Positions 18,330 through 27,089 of a stretch of 27,472 nucleotides of DNA are shown piece by piece. This DNA is from a bacterium (GTDB lineage: Bacteria > Bacillota > Bacilli > Lactobacillales > Streptococcaceae), in contig CAJNDL010000028.1 in NCBI GenBank assembly GCA_905221505.1, positions 1 to 27,472 of the forward strand, in the 5' to 3' direction. Below the pieces are notes generated by a model. The model worked only from the letters and a program-made list of their open reading frames with translations, was not told the DNA's origin and did no database searches. Position numbers and translations under genes: made by a program. Every line of letters begins with the position of its first letter. Within the stretch, counting starts at the first letter, position 1.

Positions 18330-19070
18330 TTACTTCTGCACGACAAAAAACCAACGGGTGCTGGTTTCTGTTGGTTCCTTGTCCTCAAAGTCTGCATAGA
18401 GTTTGAAAGACTTGAATCCAGCCTGTTCCAACAAGATATCATAGGTCAAGACCTCATAGGTCCGCTCCTCATGCACTTCATCGTGGCGACTAAAGGAACC
18501 ATCCGCTTCCTTGATAAAGAATGTCAGCTCATGCACGATGGAGTGAGGCGCCGCATCCTCGTAGGTATCCCAGAGCATAGCGAAATCTTCCGCATTTTCA
18601 TGATAGGAATAGCCTGGAAAAATCTCATCCGTCTGGTAAGTCGAATGCACGTCAAAGATGAAAACTCCGTCTTCATTAAGAGCATTATACACTTCCTTAA
18701 AGACGTCCCCTACTTCCACCTCATCCTGCATGTAACAAATTGAGTCCGAATAACAAGTGACAAAGTCATATTTACCCACCTTGGATAAATCCAACATATT
18801 GCCTTCAATAAAATCAATCTTTTGCTTAGACGAAATCGCTCTCTTCTCAGCAATCTTCAACATATCCGCACTCAAATCAAGTCCTGTCACATCAAAACCA
18901 GCCTGAGAAAATCGAACAGACTGGATGCCTGTCCCACAAGCCAGCTCCAAGAGTTTCTTTCTCTCCTTGGTCTTAGGCAAATGACGAAGTGAAAAATCCG
19001 TCCATTTATCGTATAAACTATCATCCATCACAGCATCGTAAACAGCCGCAAAGGTTTCATAAGTTGCCAT
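18330..19070 (-). CDS. Class I SAM-dependent methyltransferase
   Basis: A 246-residue protein starting MATYETFAAVYD is proposed by family convention; ATG at 19076 (MIMATYE, GAGG 11 bases upstream) or GTG at 19106 are alternatives, and the ribosome site does not settle it. The SAM-binding loop LLELACGTGIQS (about 40-51) and the acidic strand end TGLDLSADML mark a Rossmann methyltransferase; FIEGNMLDL and FDFV-like VGKYDFVTCYSD are later motifs. The substrate is unknown. It follows rsfS after about 110 bases that hold a weak terminator-like hairpin. Forty bases separate its stop from the NACHT start. Confidence 0.88.
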   Translation of the reverse strand: MATYETFAAVYDAVMDDSLYDKWTDFSLRHLPKTKERKKLLELACGTGIQSVRFSQAGFDVTGLDLSADMLKIAEKRAISSKQKIDFIEGNMLDLSKVGKYDFVTCYSDSICYMQDEVEVGDVFKEVYNALNEDGVFIFDVHSTYQTDEIFPGYSYHENAEDFAMLWDTYEDAAPHSIVHELTFFIKEADGSFSRHDEVHEERTYEVLTYDILLEQAGFKSFKLYADFEDKEPTETSTRWFFVVQK

Positions 19071-19140
19071 AATCATGATACAAAGAGCCTCTGTGGCAAA
19101 CACCACTCGCCCTTTACCTTTCTATCAATTTTTTCTAAAA

Positions 19141-19174
19141 TAAGCAAAGAAACCCAGTTGACTGCAACTGAGTT
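19141..19174 (-). terminator. Weak terminator-like hairpin after rsfS
   Basis: The arms aacccagttg (19151-19160) and caactgagtt (19165-19174) pair over 10 positions with one wobble. The following minus-strand bases (TCTTTGCTTATTTT) are only partly T-rich, so termination is probably incomplete. Confidence 0.5.
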
Positions 19175-19180
19175 CATCTT

Positions 19181-19534
<354 letters not shown>

Positions 19535-20128
19535 TTAGTCCTCTTTCAAATAGTGCACATAGGCGTTATAGGTTTCAAGGGTTTGGGGATAGATGGGGAA
19601 TCCCTGATGAGCTAGATGCTCCACAGTACGAGCTGTTTCGTAGGCCACTGCCTTATTGAGCGATAGACTCGCAATCTCACGCGCCACATCTACTCCTGGA
19701 AAGGCGCGATTGTGCTCGATGTAGTCTGCGACGTAGATAACCTTATCAAGATCAGTCATCTGGTCAGCCCCGACTGTATGAATTTCAATAGCTCGTAGAA
19801 TTTCAGAATCATGCAAATCCAAGTCTTCTTGAATCTTGTAGATGCCAACCATACCATGCCAGACATTATTGCCCCAGTTTTTGAGGTCAGGGTCTAGCTG
19901 ATATCGGTCAATCAAATCCAAAAATTCCTGATCTGACAGCTTTTTAGCATAGTCATGAAGAAGGCCTGCTAATCCTGCTTTCTCGGCATCAACTCCAAAT
20001 CGCTGAGCCAATTCTATGGCTGCACGCTCCACACCTAAACAATGGGTTAAACGTTTTTCAGGTAGAAGCTCTGCCATTTTTTCCAACAAAACCTCACGGG
20101 AACAGTTGATGTAGTCTTGATAGGCCAT
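19535..20128 (-). CDS. yqeK: HD-domain phosphohydrolase YqeK (symmetrical Ap4A hydrolase)
   Basis: This 197-residue HD-superfamily enzyme belongs to the family shown to split diadenosine tetraphosphate symmetrically into two ADP. Metal-binding residues are visible at H29 (RLTHCLGVE) and H58-D59 (GLLHDYAKK), with further conserved stretches [33 protein letters not shown] split over the middle, and PGVD. It overlaps the nadD stop by one base (TGATG) and touches rsfS. The function rests on family knowledge. Confidence 0.92.
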   Translation of the reverse strand: MAYQDYINCSREVLLEKMAELLPEKRLTHCLGVERAAIELAQRFGVDAEKAGLAGLLHDYAKKLSDQEFLDLIDRYQLDPDLKNWGNNVWHGMVGIYKIQEDLDLHDSEILRAIEIHTVGADQMTDLDKVIYVADYIEHNRAFPGVDVAREIASLSLNKAVAYETARTVEHLAHQGFPIYPQTLETYNAYVHYLKED

Positions 20129-20757
20129 CAGTAGAGCCCCTCCTTCTCGATATATTCTAGCACTGGCTGAGGTAGGAGAAAGTTGGGTTTCCGACCTTGG
20201 GCAAGGAAGTCACGCACCATGCTGGACGAGATATCCATGAGAGGCACATCCACCCAGATAACTGGATAGGAAGTCCCAGCCTTGTAGCGTGGGCGCTGAA
20301 CCCCCACAAACTGAACCATGTCAACCAATTCATCAATTCGGTACCACTTAGGCAGATAGTCCACCATGTCAGCACCGATGATAAAGTAATAATCCGTATC
20401 AGGATGTTGCTCTGTCAAAATCTTCATGGTGTCGTAGGTGTAGGAAATACCCTTACGTTCCAACTCAATGGTTTCAATGGCTAAGCCGTCAATCCCCTCA
20501 ATCGCCAACTCAAGCATCTTGAGACGATGGTATTCAGAGATGGTTTCCTTTTTATCTACATGAGGAGGTTGATATTCAGGCATGAGCAGGACTTGGTCCA
20601 GACCCAACTGTTGCCGTACTTGGTCCGCAACGATCAGATGGGCATTATGAACGGGGTTAAAATTCCCCCCTAAAATCCCAACTTGTTTGCGTTTTTTCTC
20701 CTTGATTTCTGGCTCCAACTCTACTTTGGTAAAGGGAGTTAATAATTCAATTGCCAT
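20128..20757 (-). CDS. nadD: Nicotinate-nucleotide adenylyltransferase
   Basis: This 209-residue enzyme adenylates nicotinate mononucleotide in NAD synthesis. An N-terminal extension of about 25 residues precedes the nucleotidyl-transfer site [15 protein letters not shown]. The usual HxGH motif reads HNAH here, an Ala for Gly change that I believe is common in streptococcal NadD. The C-terminal ISSSMVR is the second nucleotide-binding motif, and [14 protein letters not shown] is typical. AAGGAG lies eight bases before the ATG. It overlaps yqeK by one base and follows yhbY after 50 bases. Confidence 0.95.
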   Translation of the reverse strand: MAIELLTPFTKVELEPEIKEKKRKQVGILGGNFNPVHNAHLIVADQVRQQLGLDQVLLMPEYQPPHVDKKETISEYHRLKMLELAIEGIDGLAIETIELERKGISYTYDTMKILTEQHPDTDYYFIIGADMVDYLPKWYRIDELVDMVQFVGVQRPRYKAGTSYPVIWVDVPLMDISSSMVRDFLAQGRKPNFLLPQPVLEYIEKEGLY

Positions 20758-20807
20758 AGGCTAGTCTCCTTTATTTCTCTGTAAAAACAGTTATTTGGAG
20801 TAGTTTT

Positions 20808-21119
20808 TTAGATTTCTTTGACTTTTTTAGAAATCTTGCGATTTTCTTTCTTGCTGGATTGCTTAAACAAGATCAAGATGCGTCCGATTTTTTGGACAGT
20901 ATCTACACCGATTTCTTCTTCCAAGATTTCAGCTACTTCGTGGATGTTTTCATCTGTATTTTGTAAGAGCGTTACTTTAATCAATTCACGAGCGTCAAGA
21001 GCCTGACGAACGCTGGTTTTGATTTGGTCGTTAAGTCCATTTTTCCCGATTTGGATGATGGGTTTGAGGGTATGTGCCTGGCTGTTGAGAAAGGCACGTT
21101 GTTTTGATGTTAATGACAT
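20808..21119 (-). CDS. yhbY: YhbY-type RNA-binding protein (CRM domain)
   Basis: A 103-residue CRS1-YhbY (CRM) domain protein associated with 50S ribosome assembly. The domain fills nearly the whole chain, with KPIIQIGKNGLND (GxxG-type RNA-binding loop, GKNG) and RELIKVTLLQN. A basic Lys-rich tail follows (about 88-103). AAGGAAG lies before the ATG. It follows yqeH after a 212-base spacer full of inverted repeats, while nadD follows after 50 bases. Its place among yqeH, nadD and yqeK is conserved in Firmicutes. Confidence 0.93.
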   Translation of the reverse strand: MSLTSKQRAFLNSQAHTLKPIIQIGKNGLNDQIKTSVRQALDARELIKVTLLQNTDENIHEVAEILEEEIGVDTVQKIGRILILFKQSSKKENRKISKKVKEI

Positions 21120-21331
21120 AATTTTCTTCCTTGTTTTTTGATAGTTATTTTAAGTGGTGAGGGACGGTCGGAACTAATTTTCCAAAGATTTCATCTTTGA
21201 AAAATGGATTTCCTGACCTCACAATTGAGCCTTGGTCTCAATTGTGCCCTTTGCCAATCTATCGATTGGCAAGACACCACGGCAATAACTATCTTTGTAT
21301 GAGCTCACTTTGTTCGCTCAGCGATTTTGTT
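21120..21331. other. Spacer between yqeH and yhbY with a chain of inverted repeats
   Basis: Four stems follow each other: 21178-21203 (ttttccaaagat/atctttgaaaa), 21220-21246 (perfect 10-base arms cacaattgag/ctcaattgtg), 21252-21271 (perfect 8-base arms tgccaatc/gattggca) and 21300-21320 (tgagc/gctca). None has a clean T tract on the minus strand, so they are not standard terminators. They may be an mRNA processing or stability element or a remnant of a small repeat such as SPRITE, which I cannot confirm. A TAAAAT box near 21150 could be a weak promoter for yhbY. Confidence 0.7.
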
Positions 21332-22438
21332 TTAAATAATTGCTTTTCGTGTGACGACTGCGACGCCTTCGGGTGCCCAGATGGCGACTTTTGCTGTGCC
21401 TGTTACACGGATCCAGCCTAGGCCTGAGATGACTAGGTCTGTCTTGTCCTTGATGTTAAATACATGTTGGACTAATTTTGGAAAATCTTCTTTTTCCTTG
21501 CTATTTGGTGGTGTTAAAAGGGTTCCGAGGTGCTTGTCGTAAAAGGCACTAGCGCCTTCTAGCTTGGTACGATGGAGTGTAAGTTCATTGTCAAAGAAGG
21601 CTGTGAATCCTTGCTTTTCACCCGCAATGAAATCAAATCGTCCGAGACCACCTAGAAACAGAGTTTGTTCAGGATTGAGCTGATAGGTTTTAGGCTTGAT
21701 TTCCTTTTTGGGACTGACATACTTGAGGTTTTTGGCCGTCAAGTAGTGAGCCATCTGGTGACGGTGGATAATCCCCGGCGTATCGTAGATATAAGAGCCG
21801 TCGTCAAGCGGAATCTCAATCTTGTCCAAGGTTGTCCCTGGGAAACGCGAAGTCGTAATGACATTCTGGTCACCCGTAATTTCTTGGATAATAGCATTGA
21901 TTAGAGTTGATTTTCCAACGTTGGTTACACCAACCACATAGACATCACGGCCCTTACGGTAGTATTCAATCTTGTCAATGACTTCCTTAATGGCATGTTT
22001 ATTTTGTGCTGAAGTCAGGACGACATCAATGGGACGAAGACCTTCTTCGTGGGCACGTTCCATGAGCCACTGGCTAATCTTTCCCGGTTTTACTGACTTA
22101 GGCAGGATATCTTTTTTATTCCCTACCAAGAGGACATCATTGCCCGATACAAAACGTGGCAAGCCTGGGATGACAGAGCCATTAAAGTCAAAGATATCAA
22201 TGACATTGACTACCAAGGCATCACTGTCTCCCACCTCGTGCAAGAGCTTGAGGAAATCATCATCTGTCAACTGGACATCAGTGATTTCATTGTAGTGGCG
22301 GAGACGGAAACAACGTTGGCAATAGACTTCGCCGGTCTCCAAACCTTTTTCAAGTGCCGACTGGGGGGTAAAACCAAGACCAGTCTTGTCTGTTGTCTGA
22401 ATGGTTGCTCCACAACCAATACAGAGAATTTCTTCCAT
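21332..22438 (-). CDS. yqeH: Circularly permuted ribosome-biogenesis GTPase YqeH
   Basis: This 368-residue GTPase is needed for 30S subunit assembly. An N-terminal zinc finger (C6, C9, C40, C43) comes first. GTPase motifs then appear in permuted order: G4 NKKD (107-110), G5 TSAQ (142-145), G1 GVTNVGKST (170-178), the switch TTSRFPGTT (195-203), G3 DTPG (219-222). The C-terminal part is the expected RNA-binding region. The start lies two bases after the yqeG stop (TAACTATG), so the two are coupled. Length and motifs are normal. Confidence 0.96.
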   Translation of the reverse strand: MEEILCIGCGATIQTTDKTGLGFTPQSALEKGLETGEVYCQRCFRLRHYNEITDVQLTDDDFLKLLHEVGDSDALVVNVIDIFDFNGSVIPGLPRFVSGNDVLLVGNKKDILPKSVKPGKISQWLMERAHEEGLRPIDVVLTSAQNKHAIKEVIDKIEYYRKGRDVYVVGVTNVGKSTLINAIIQEITGDQNVITTSRFPGTTLDKIEIPLDDGSYIYDTPGIIHRHQMAHYLTAKNLKYVSPKKEIKPKTYQLNPEQTLFLGGLGRFDFIAGEKQGFTAFFDNELTLHRTKLEGASAFYDKHLGTLLTPPNSKEKEDFPKLVQHVFNIKDKTDLVISGLGWIRVTGTAKVAIWAPEGVAVVTRKAII

Positions 22439-22440
22439 AG

Positions 22441-22968
22441 TTAAATTCCTTTTTTATATGTAATCGGTCCGTACTTTTTAGTGATTTTTCGCATAACACG
22501 GCGCTCGCGAGCCCGGTTAATCTGCGTTTTGATGGAGTCGTGTTGGACCAAGGGTTTGACTAAGATCGAGCGAATGCCTGCACGGTGAGCTGCTCGTATA
22601 TCTGTCATAAGTTGGTCGCCAACCATGACCACTTCCTTTTTCTCATAGTGGAATTCCTTCATGGCACGGTCAATCCCAAATGTGAAGGGCTTTAAGGCCC
22701 AATAAACGTAATCAATCCCAAATTTCTCAACTGCGCGTTGAACCCGTTTTTTGGTATTATTTGAGACCACGATGATGCGAATACCCGCGTCACGAAGGTC
22801 ATGTAGCCATTGCTTCATCTCTGGCGTCCCATCAGGGTTGTTCCAAGCAATGAGGGTATTGTCCAAATCGACCAAAACAGCCTTGATTCCCTGCGCCTGC
22901 AGGCTTGGGACTGTCAGATCATAGACTGCTTCCACAGCAAAATCTGGCATGTAATTTTCAATCGCCAT
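22441..22968 (-). CDS. yqeG: YqeG-family HAD (IIIA-type) phosphatase
   Basis: A 175-residue HAD-superfamily protein. The start at 22968 (MAIENYMPDF) is chosen because AAGGAG lies seven bases before it; a longer frame from 23064 runs into the corA gene and adds residues with no family likeness. The HAD motifs are DLDNT (34-38, nucleophile D34), VVSNNTKKRV (motif II Ser), the Lys in ALKPFTFG and MVGDQLMTD (motif IV). The substrate is not known; related proteins include phosphatidylglycerophosphate phosphatases and the family is often linked to yqeH. It follows corA after 14 bases. Confidence 0.92.
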   Translation of the reverse strand: MAIENYMPDFAVEAVYDLTVPSLQAQGIKAVLVDLDNTLIAWNNPDGTPEMKQWLHDLRDAGIRIIVVSNNTKKRVQRAVEKFGIDYVYWALKPFTFGIDRAMKEFHYEKKEVVMVGDQLMTDIRAAHRAGIRSILVKPLVQHDSIKTQINRARERRVMRKITKKYGPITYKKGI

Positions 22969-22982
22969 TCTGGCTCCTTTTC

Positions 22983-23891
22983 TTAACTTTTTTTCGCAAT
23001 TTTCCTTAGTAATAATGACAGGATAATCCACAAACCTGCACTGGCCAAGCTGATGTAGAGCCAAGCATGGGGCTCATCTGTTAAAGGTAGGGGAACATTC
23101 ATTCCGAAAAAGCCTGTTACGACTGCCAAAACAGCTAGCAAGACTGAAATGATGGTCAAGGTTGTCAAATTATCATTCAGATTGTTGTTTAGGATGTTGT
23201 TGTAAGATGCTGATAGTTGTTGAAGGACTTGTGAAATCAAGTCTGTCATGGACACCAGCTGATGAGCTTCAATCATGGCATCATCAAACTGTTCTCTCTC
23301 AATCTCATTAAAACTGCGATAAAGGGCATGCCCTTGAATATGCTCCAGCAACATGCGATTTTGCTTAGCAGCTGCAGTGAGATAAACCATACCGGTCTCC
23401 AAGTCAGACAAGGCAAAGAGATTTTTCTTGGTCGTCCGCTGACGCAAGAGGCCATTGACCTCATCCTTACTCTTGTCCATCTGCTCGATGACAGGATAGT
23501 AGGCATTGCTGATGATTTCCAGACTAGCAAAGAGAAACTTATAAATCGAAAGTGTGTCATGACTCTCCAGATAACGAGTCATCTGTTCAATGACATAAGC
23601 GTTCTTGGTATTACTAATGGTAATCAGGCGACGATGTTCCACGATAAAGGTCATGGGAAAGGCTTCGTAGTATTCCTTATCCTTTTTCAAGTTCAAGACA
23701 TTATAGATAAAGGTCACAGTCCCATTTTCACGGTGATAATCCATGTGGGCACGCTCATTCCTATCCAGTGCGTACTCAATGGTTTCCTTGTCCAAACCGT
23801 AGATTTCAGAAAGGTCTTCTAGTTTTTTCAACTTGTCCAAATCTAGGTCAATCCAGGTACAGCCATTGCCCAACCGTTTTTCTAAAAACAT
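22983..23891 (-). CDS. CorA-family magnesium/divalent cation transporter
   Basis: This 302-residue protein has a large cytosolic N-terminal domain (about 1-240) and two membrane helices near the end (about 244-262 and 276-295). The first helix ends in the CorA signature G-M-N (263-265, GFFGMNVPL), which forms the selectivity entrance; five subunits would make the channel. AAAGGAG lies before the ATG. A good extended -10 promoter is just upstream, overlapping the end of the mscS region, so corA likely starts the long transcript through yqeG and yqeH. The metal (magnesium, cobalt or zinc) cannot be read from the sequence. Confidence 0.93.
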   Translation of the reverse strand: MFLEKRLGNGCTWIDLDLDKLKKLEDLSEIYGLDKETIEYALDRNERAHMDYHRENGTVTFIYNVLNLKKDKEYYEAFPMTFIVEHRRLITISNTKNAYVIEQMTRYLESHDTLSIYKFLFASLEIISNAYYPVIEQMDKSKDEVNGLLRQRTTKKNLFALSDLETGMVYLTAAAKQNRMLLEHIQGHALYRSFNEIEREQFDDAMIEAHQLVSMTDLISQVLQQLSASYNNILNNNLNDNLTTLTIISVLLAVLAVVTGFFGMNVPLPLTDEPHAWLYISLASAGLWIILSLLLRKIAKKS

Positions 23892-23917
23892 CTTCTCTCC
23901 TTTACCAAACTCTTTCT

Positions 23918-23946
23918 ATTGTACCATAAATCTGCTAAAATTTCAG
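23918..23946 (-). promoter_or_regulatory. Promoter of the corA-yqeG-yqeH run
   Basis: Minus strand: -10 TACAAT (23918-23923) with TGG directly before it (extended -10), and a weak -35 CTGAAA 17 bases further. The box lies between the mscS stop and the corA start, about 27 bases before the ATG. Confidence 0.6.
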
Positions 23947-24509
23947 GCCTGGTCTGTCCGAGAGAAATTGCTGACAACGGTGATATTGCGATTGGGAACG
24001 AAGTGCAGAACCTGATCATCACCCCTGAGTTGCGTTGTCCGAATGCCGACGCTGACAACCTTGCCCGATACAGTAATGGGGCCATTTGTCAAAACAACCT
24101 CATCTCCCACATCCAGTTGACGTTCAAAGAGGATAAAAAAGCCATTGATGACATCAGACAGAAATCCTTGGGCTCCCATCCCAATAGCCACCCCAGCAAT
24201 TCCAGCACCAGCCAGCAAACTAGAAACAGGCAAACCTAAAATAGACAAGATACAGTAAAGCAAAAAGAAATAAAGAGTATAATTAAACACATTCTCTAAT
24301 AAACGTGAGATGGTTTTCTGACGCCCGACATCATGACGAGACATTTTTAGAGAAGGTTTAACAATTCTCTGCACCATGGTATGAAGCAGTTTTTTAGCTA
24401 TATAAAAGAGTAAAAACAGGAATAAAAGAGAAAGTAGCTTGGTCAAGATATTCTCGATAATCGCTGTAATATCAAGCTTATTGAGGTAGGTTTGAATAAA
24501 TTCTTGCAT
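23943..24509 (-). CDS. Small-conductance mechanosensitive channel (MscS family), short form
   Basis: This 188-residue inner-membrane channel opens under membrane tension and releases solutes in osmotic downshock. Two membrane helices (about 22-42 and 70-90) precede the pore helix TM3, whose Gly/Ala packing pattern is clear (LLAGAGIAGVAIGMGAQGFL, then NGFFILFERQ). A beta domain follows with DVGDEVVL and HFVPNRNITVVSN. The chain stops soon after this beta domain. MscS of E. coli has 286 residues with a further alpha-beta vestibule, which is missing here; sequence after the stop shows no continuation in any frame. Probably a naturally short streptococcal form, possibly a truncation. AAGGAG precedes the ATG. 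Confidence 0.88.
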   Translation of the reverse strand: MQEFIQTYLNKLDITAIIENILTKLLSLLFLFLLFYIAKKLLHTMVQRIVKPSLKMSRHDVGRQKTISRLLENVFNYTLYFFLLYCILSILGLPVSSLLAGAGIAGVAIGMGAQGFLSDVINGFFILFERQLDVGDEVVLTNGPITVSGKVVSVGIRTTQLRGDDQVLHFVPNRNITVVSNFSRTDQA

Positions 24510-24527
24510 AGAAAACTCCTTTCATTT

Positions 24528-24555
24528 ATTATACCATACTTTCATAAAGTGTCAT
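24528..24555 (-). promoter_or_regulatory. Promoter of the mscS-type gene
   Basis: Minus strand: -35 ATGACA (24550-24555), 16-base spacer, -10 TATAAT (24528-24533) preceded by TGG. The start codon is 18 bases after the -10, so the untranslated leader would be very short (about 12 bases), just room for AAGGAG. Confidence 0.72.
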
Positions 24556-24601
24556 TCTCCATAAATATTCAAAAATAATTTCAAAAATAGACAGAAAATT
24601 C

Positions 24602-24630
24602 TTGATTTTGGTTCATATTTATACTATAAT
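24602..24630 (+). promoter_or_regulatory. Promoter of sstT
   Basis: TTGATT (24602-24607) and a perfect TATAAT (24625-24630) are spaced by 17 bases. AAAGGAG (24648-24654) and ATG follow. It is divergent from the mscS promoter in a 151-base space. Confidence 0.82.
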
Positions 24631-24660
24631 CATAAACATTACACAACAAAGGAGATTATT

Positions 24661-25866
24661 ATGAAAAAAATCATTCATGCTTGGAATAAGGCAAGCCTGA
24701 TCAAACGAATTTTGATTGGTATGCTTATTGGAGGAACTCTAGGACTGACACTTCCTAATGTTTCAGGAATTGGCCTGCTCGGAGATCTCTTTGTTGGTGG
24801 CCTCAAAGCCATCGCACCGATTCTGGTCTTTGCCCTCGTTGCTAACGCCCTATCCCAACATCAAAAGGGACAAGATAGCAATATGAAAACGGTTATCTTC
24901 CTTTACTTGGTAGGAACCTTTGCCGCTGCCCTTATCGCTGTACTAGCAAGTTTCATCGTCCCTGTTGAAATTACCCTAAATAGCGCTAATACCGATATTG
25001 CTCCACCAGATGGGATTGGACAGGTCCTCAGCAACCTCTTGCTCAAACTGGTTGACAATCCAGTCAATGCCCTCGTCACAGCCAACTACATTGGTATCCT
25101 ATCATGGGCAGTTGTTTTCGGGATTGCCATGAGAGAAGCAAGCAAAAATAGTAAAGAATTGCTCAAAACTATGGCTGATGTGACTTCTAAGATTGTCGAA
25201 TGGATCATCAACCTAGCTCCATTTGGGATCCTTGGTCTTGTCTTCAAAACCATCTCTGATAAGGGAATCGGCAGCCTAGCCAACTACGGAATCTTGCTTG
25301 CCCTCTTGGTGACAACTATGTTCTTTGTGGCCCTAGTAGTCAATCCATTGATTGCCTTCCTCTTTATGAAGAGAAATCCTTATCCCCTCGTTTGGAAATG
25401 TTTGCGTGTCAGCGGTGTGACAGCCTTCTTCACTCGTAGTTCTGCGGCTAACATCCCTGTCAACATGAAACTTTGTCACGATCTTGGACTGGATCCAGAT
25501 ACCTATTCTGTTTCTATCCCACTTGGTTCTACTATCAATATGGCCGGGGCAGCGATTACTATTAACGTTTTGACACTTGCTGCAGTAAATACTCTTGGAA
25601 TCCCTGTTGACTTTGCTACAGCCTTTGTCCTCAGTGTAGTTGCAGCTATCTCAGCCTGTGGTGCTTCTGGTATTGCGGGAGGTTCCCTCCTTCTTATCCC
25701 CGTTGCTTGTAGCCTTTTCGGTATTTCTAACGATATTGCCATGCAAGTTGTCGGAGTTGGTTTTGTGATTGGGGTCATCCAAGACTCATGTGAAACAGCC
25801 CTCAACTCTTCTACAGACGTCCTCTTTACTGCCGTTGCCGAATACGCAGCAGCCCGTAAAAAATAA
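24661..25866 (+). CDS. sstT: Serine/threonine:sodium symporter SstT
   Basis: A 401-residue membrane carrier of the dicarboxylate/amino acid:cation symporter family that takes up serine and threonine with sodium. About eight helices and two re-entrant loops fit the glutamate-transporter fold. Family marks are [12 protein letters not shown] (first re-entrant region), [13 protein letters not shown] (the NMxG sodium/substrate motif) and the C-terminal [13 protein letters not shown]. It is monocistronic in appearance: own promoter before it and a hairpin after its stop, though the next gene is only 67 bases away. Together with the ThrE-type pair at 2775-3984 the window holds both uptake and export functions for these amino acids. 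Confidence 0.95.
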   Translation: MKKIIHAWNKASLIKRILIGMLIGGTLGLTLPNVSGIGLLGDLFVGGLKAIAPILVFALVANALSQHQKGQDSNMKTVIFLYLVGTFAAALIAVLASFIVPVEITLNSANTDIAPPDGIGQVLSNLLLKLVDNPVNALVTANYIGILSWAVVFGIAMREASKNSKELLKTMADVTSKIVEWIINLAPFGILGLVFKTISDKGIGSLANYGILLALLVTTMFFVALVVNPLIAFLFMKRNPYPLVWKCLRVSGVTAFFTRSSAANIPVNMKLCHDLGLDPDTYSVSIPLGSTINMAGAAITINVLTLAAVNTLGIPVDFATAFVLSVVAAISACGASGIAGGSLLLIPVACSLFGISNDIAMQVVGVGFVIGVIQDSCETALNSSTDVLFTAVAEYAAARKK

Positions 25867-25871
25867 TCCAT

Positions 25872-25901
25872 AAAGACAAGCCTGCTCAGGTCTTGTCTTT
25901 T
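25872..25901 (+). terminator. Intrinsic terminator after sstT
   Basis: The arms aaagacaag (25872-25880) and cttgtcttt (25892-25900) are extended by CCTG/CAGG with one bulged T. Only a short T tract follows, so read-through into the next gene is possible. Confidence 0.7.
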
Positions 25902-25933
25902 ACGCTTTTATTCTAACTTATTAGGAAATTCTT

Positions 25934-26887
25934 ATGTCTATTAGCCAACGTACGACCAAGCTCATCTTAGCCACTTGCCTCGCCTGCCTGCTTGCTTATT
26001 TTCTCAATCTCTCTTCAGCAGTTTCGGCTGGAATTATCGCTCTCTTGAGCCTATCTGATACCCGTAGAAGTACCTTAAAACTGGCCCGTAATCGTCTTTT
26101 TTCTATGTTTCTAGCTCTGGCTATTGGGTTTTTGGCTTTTCACTTGAGTGGATTTCATATCTGGAGCCTTGGTATCTACCTGGCCCTCTACGTTCCCCTA
26201 GCCTACAAGATGGGCTGGGAAATTGGCATCACACCAAGCACTGTTTTGGTTAGCCATCTCTTGGTACAAGAGTCAACCTCTCTAGACCTTCTAGTCAATG
26301 AATTCCTTCTCTTTGCTATCGGTACAGGATTTGCCCTGCTTGTCAATCTCTACATGCCTTCCCGAGAAGAAGAAATCCAGCACTACCACTTGCTGGTGGA
26401 AGAAAAGTTGAAAGACATTCTCCAGCGCTTCAAATATTATTTATCTAGAGGGGACGGGCGTAATCGAGCACAATTGGTGGAAGAATTAGACATCCTTTTG
26501 GAAGAGGCACTCAGACTGGTCTATTTGGATCACTCTGACCATCTCTTTCACCAGACCGACTACCATATCCACTACTTTGAGATGAGACAGCGACAAAGTC
26601 GTATCCTGCGAAACATGGCCCAGCAGATCAACACCTGTTACCTAGCTGCCAGTGAAAGCCTGATTTTGGCCCAACTCTTTTCAAAAATTGCCGGCCAACT
26701 GAGCCAGACCAATCCTGCTTCTGATTTGCTAGATGAAATTGAACGCTATCTAGAAGTCTTCCGGAACCGAAGTCTTCCAAAGACAAGAGAAGAATTTGAA
26801 ACCCGTGCCACCCTTCTTCAACTCCTACGTGAAGCCAAAACCTTCATCCAGGTAAAAGTTGATTTTTACCAAAAATATGGACAGTAA
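25934..26887 (+). CDS. Aromatic acid exporter family (ArAE/DUF939) membrane protein
   Basis: A 317-residue protein. The first 150 residues form about four to five membrane segments, with the ArAE-type start TTKLILATCLACLLAYFLNL and SAGIIALLSLSDTRRST. The remaining half is soluble and helical (about 150-317), as in DUF939 C-terminal domains, with EEIQHYHLLVEEKLKD. The family is named for aromatic-acid efflux, but the substrate here is unknown. AGGA lies eight bases before the ATG. It follows sstT after 67 bases. A BOX element begins at its stop codon. Confidence 0.85.
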   Translation: MSISQRTTKLILATCLACLLAYFLNLSSAVSAGIIALLSLSDTRRSTLKLARNRLFSMFLALAIGFLAFHLSGFHIWSLGIYLALYVPLAYKMGWEIGITPSTVLVSHLLVQESTSLDLLVNEFLLFAIGTGFALLVNLYMPSREEEIQHYHLLVEEKLKDILQRFKYYLSRGDGRNRAQLVEELDILLEEALRLVYLDHSDHLFHQTDYHIHYFEMRQRQSRILRNMAQQINTCYLAASESLILAQLFSKIAGQLSQTNPASDLLDEIERYLEVFRNRSLPKTREEFETRATLLQLLREAKTFIQVKVDFYQKYGQ

Positions 26888-27037
26888 TACTCTTCGAAAA
26901 TCTCTTCAAACTACGTCAGCGTCGCCTTACCGTGTATAGGTTACTGACTTCGTCAGTTCTATCCACAACCTCAAAACGGTGTTTTTGGCAGCCTACGGCT
27001 AGCTTCCTAGTTTGCTCTTTGATTTTCATTGAGTATA
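26887..27037 (+). repeat. BOX element, complete (boxA-boxB-boxC)
   Basis: boxA (26887-26940) begins atactcttcgaaaatctctt and contains cgtcagcgtcgccttaccgt, close to the site of the well-known BOX-A1R primer. boxB (26941-26985) is a single copy beginning ttactgacttcgtcagttct. boxC (26986-27037) ends gattttcattgagtata. It touches the stop codon of the upstream gene. The order A1-B1-C1 is the usual form in pneumococci and close relatives. Transcribed, its ends can pair into a stable stem. Confidence 0.95.
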
Positions 27038-27039
27038 AA

Positions 27040-27089
27040 AAAGAAAACTTCAGACCAATCACAAAAAGTGAATATCTGAAGTTTTCTTT
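27040..27089. terminator. Bidirectional intrinsic terminator after the ArAE-type gene
   Basis: Perfect 15-base arms (27040-27054 with 27075-27089) enclose a 20-base loop, with A runs before and T runs after. It starts three bases after the BOX element. Confidence 0.85.

Noticed and set aside
18228..18743. Plus-strand open frame of 171 codons across the methyltransferase and NACHT start
   Set aside because: Antisense to two real genes and to the NACHT ribosome site; no recognisable domain.
21197..21421. Plus-strand open frame rich in Cys across the yqeH end and hairpin spacer
   Set aside because: Overlaps the yqeH 3' end antisense and the inverted repeats; no ribosome site and no family likeness.
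22969..23064. Longer start for yqeG
   Set aside because: The added 32 residues overlap the corA end and do not fit the family, while AAGGAG lies just before the ATG at 22968.
23262..23822. Plus-strand open frame of 186 codons inside corA
   Set aside because: Antisense shadow of a well-supported CorA gene, without ribosome site or family likeness.
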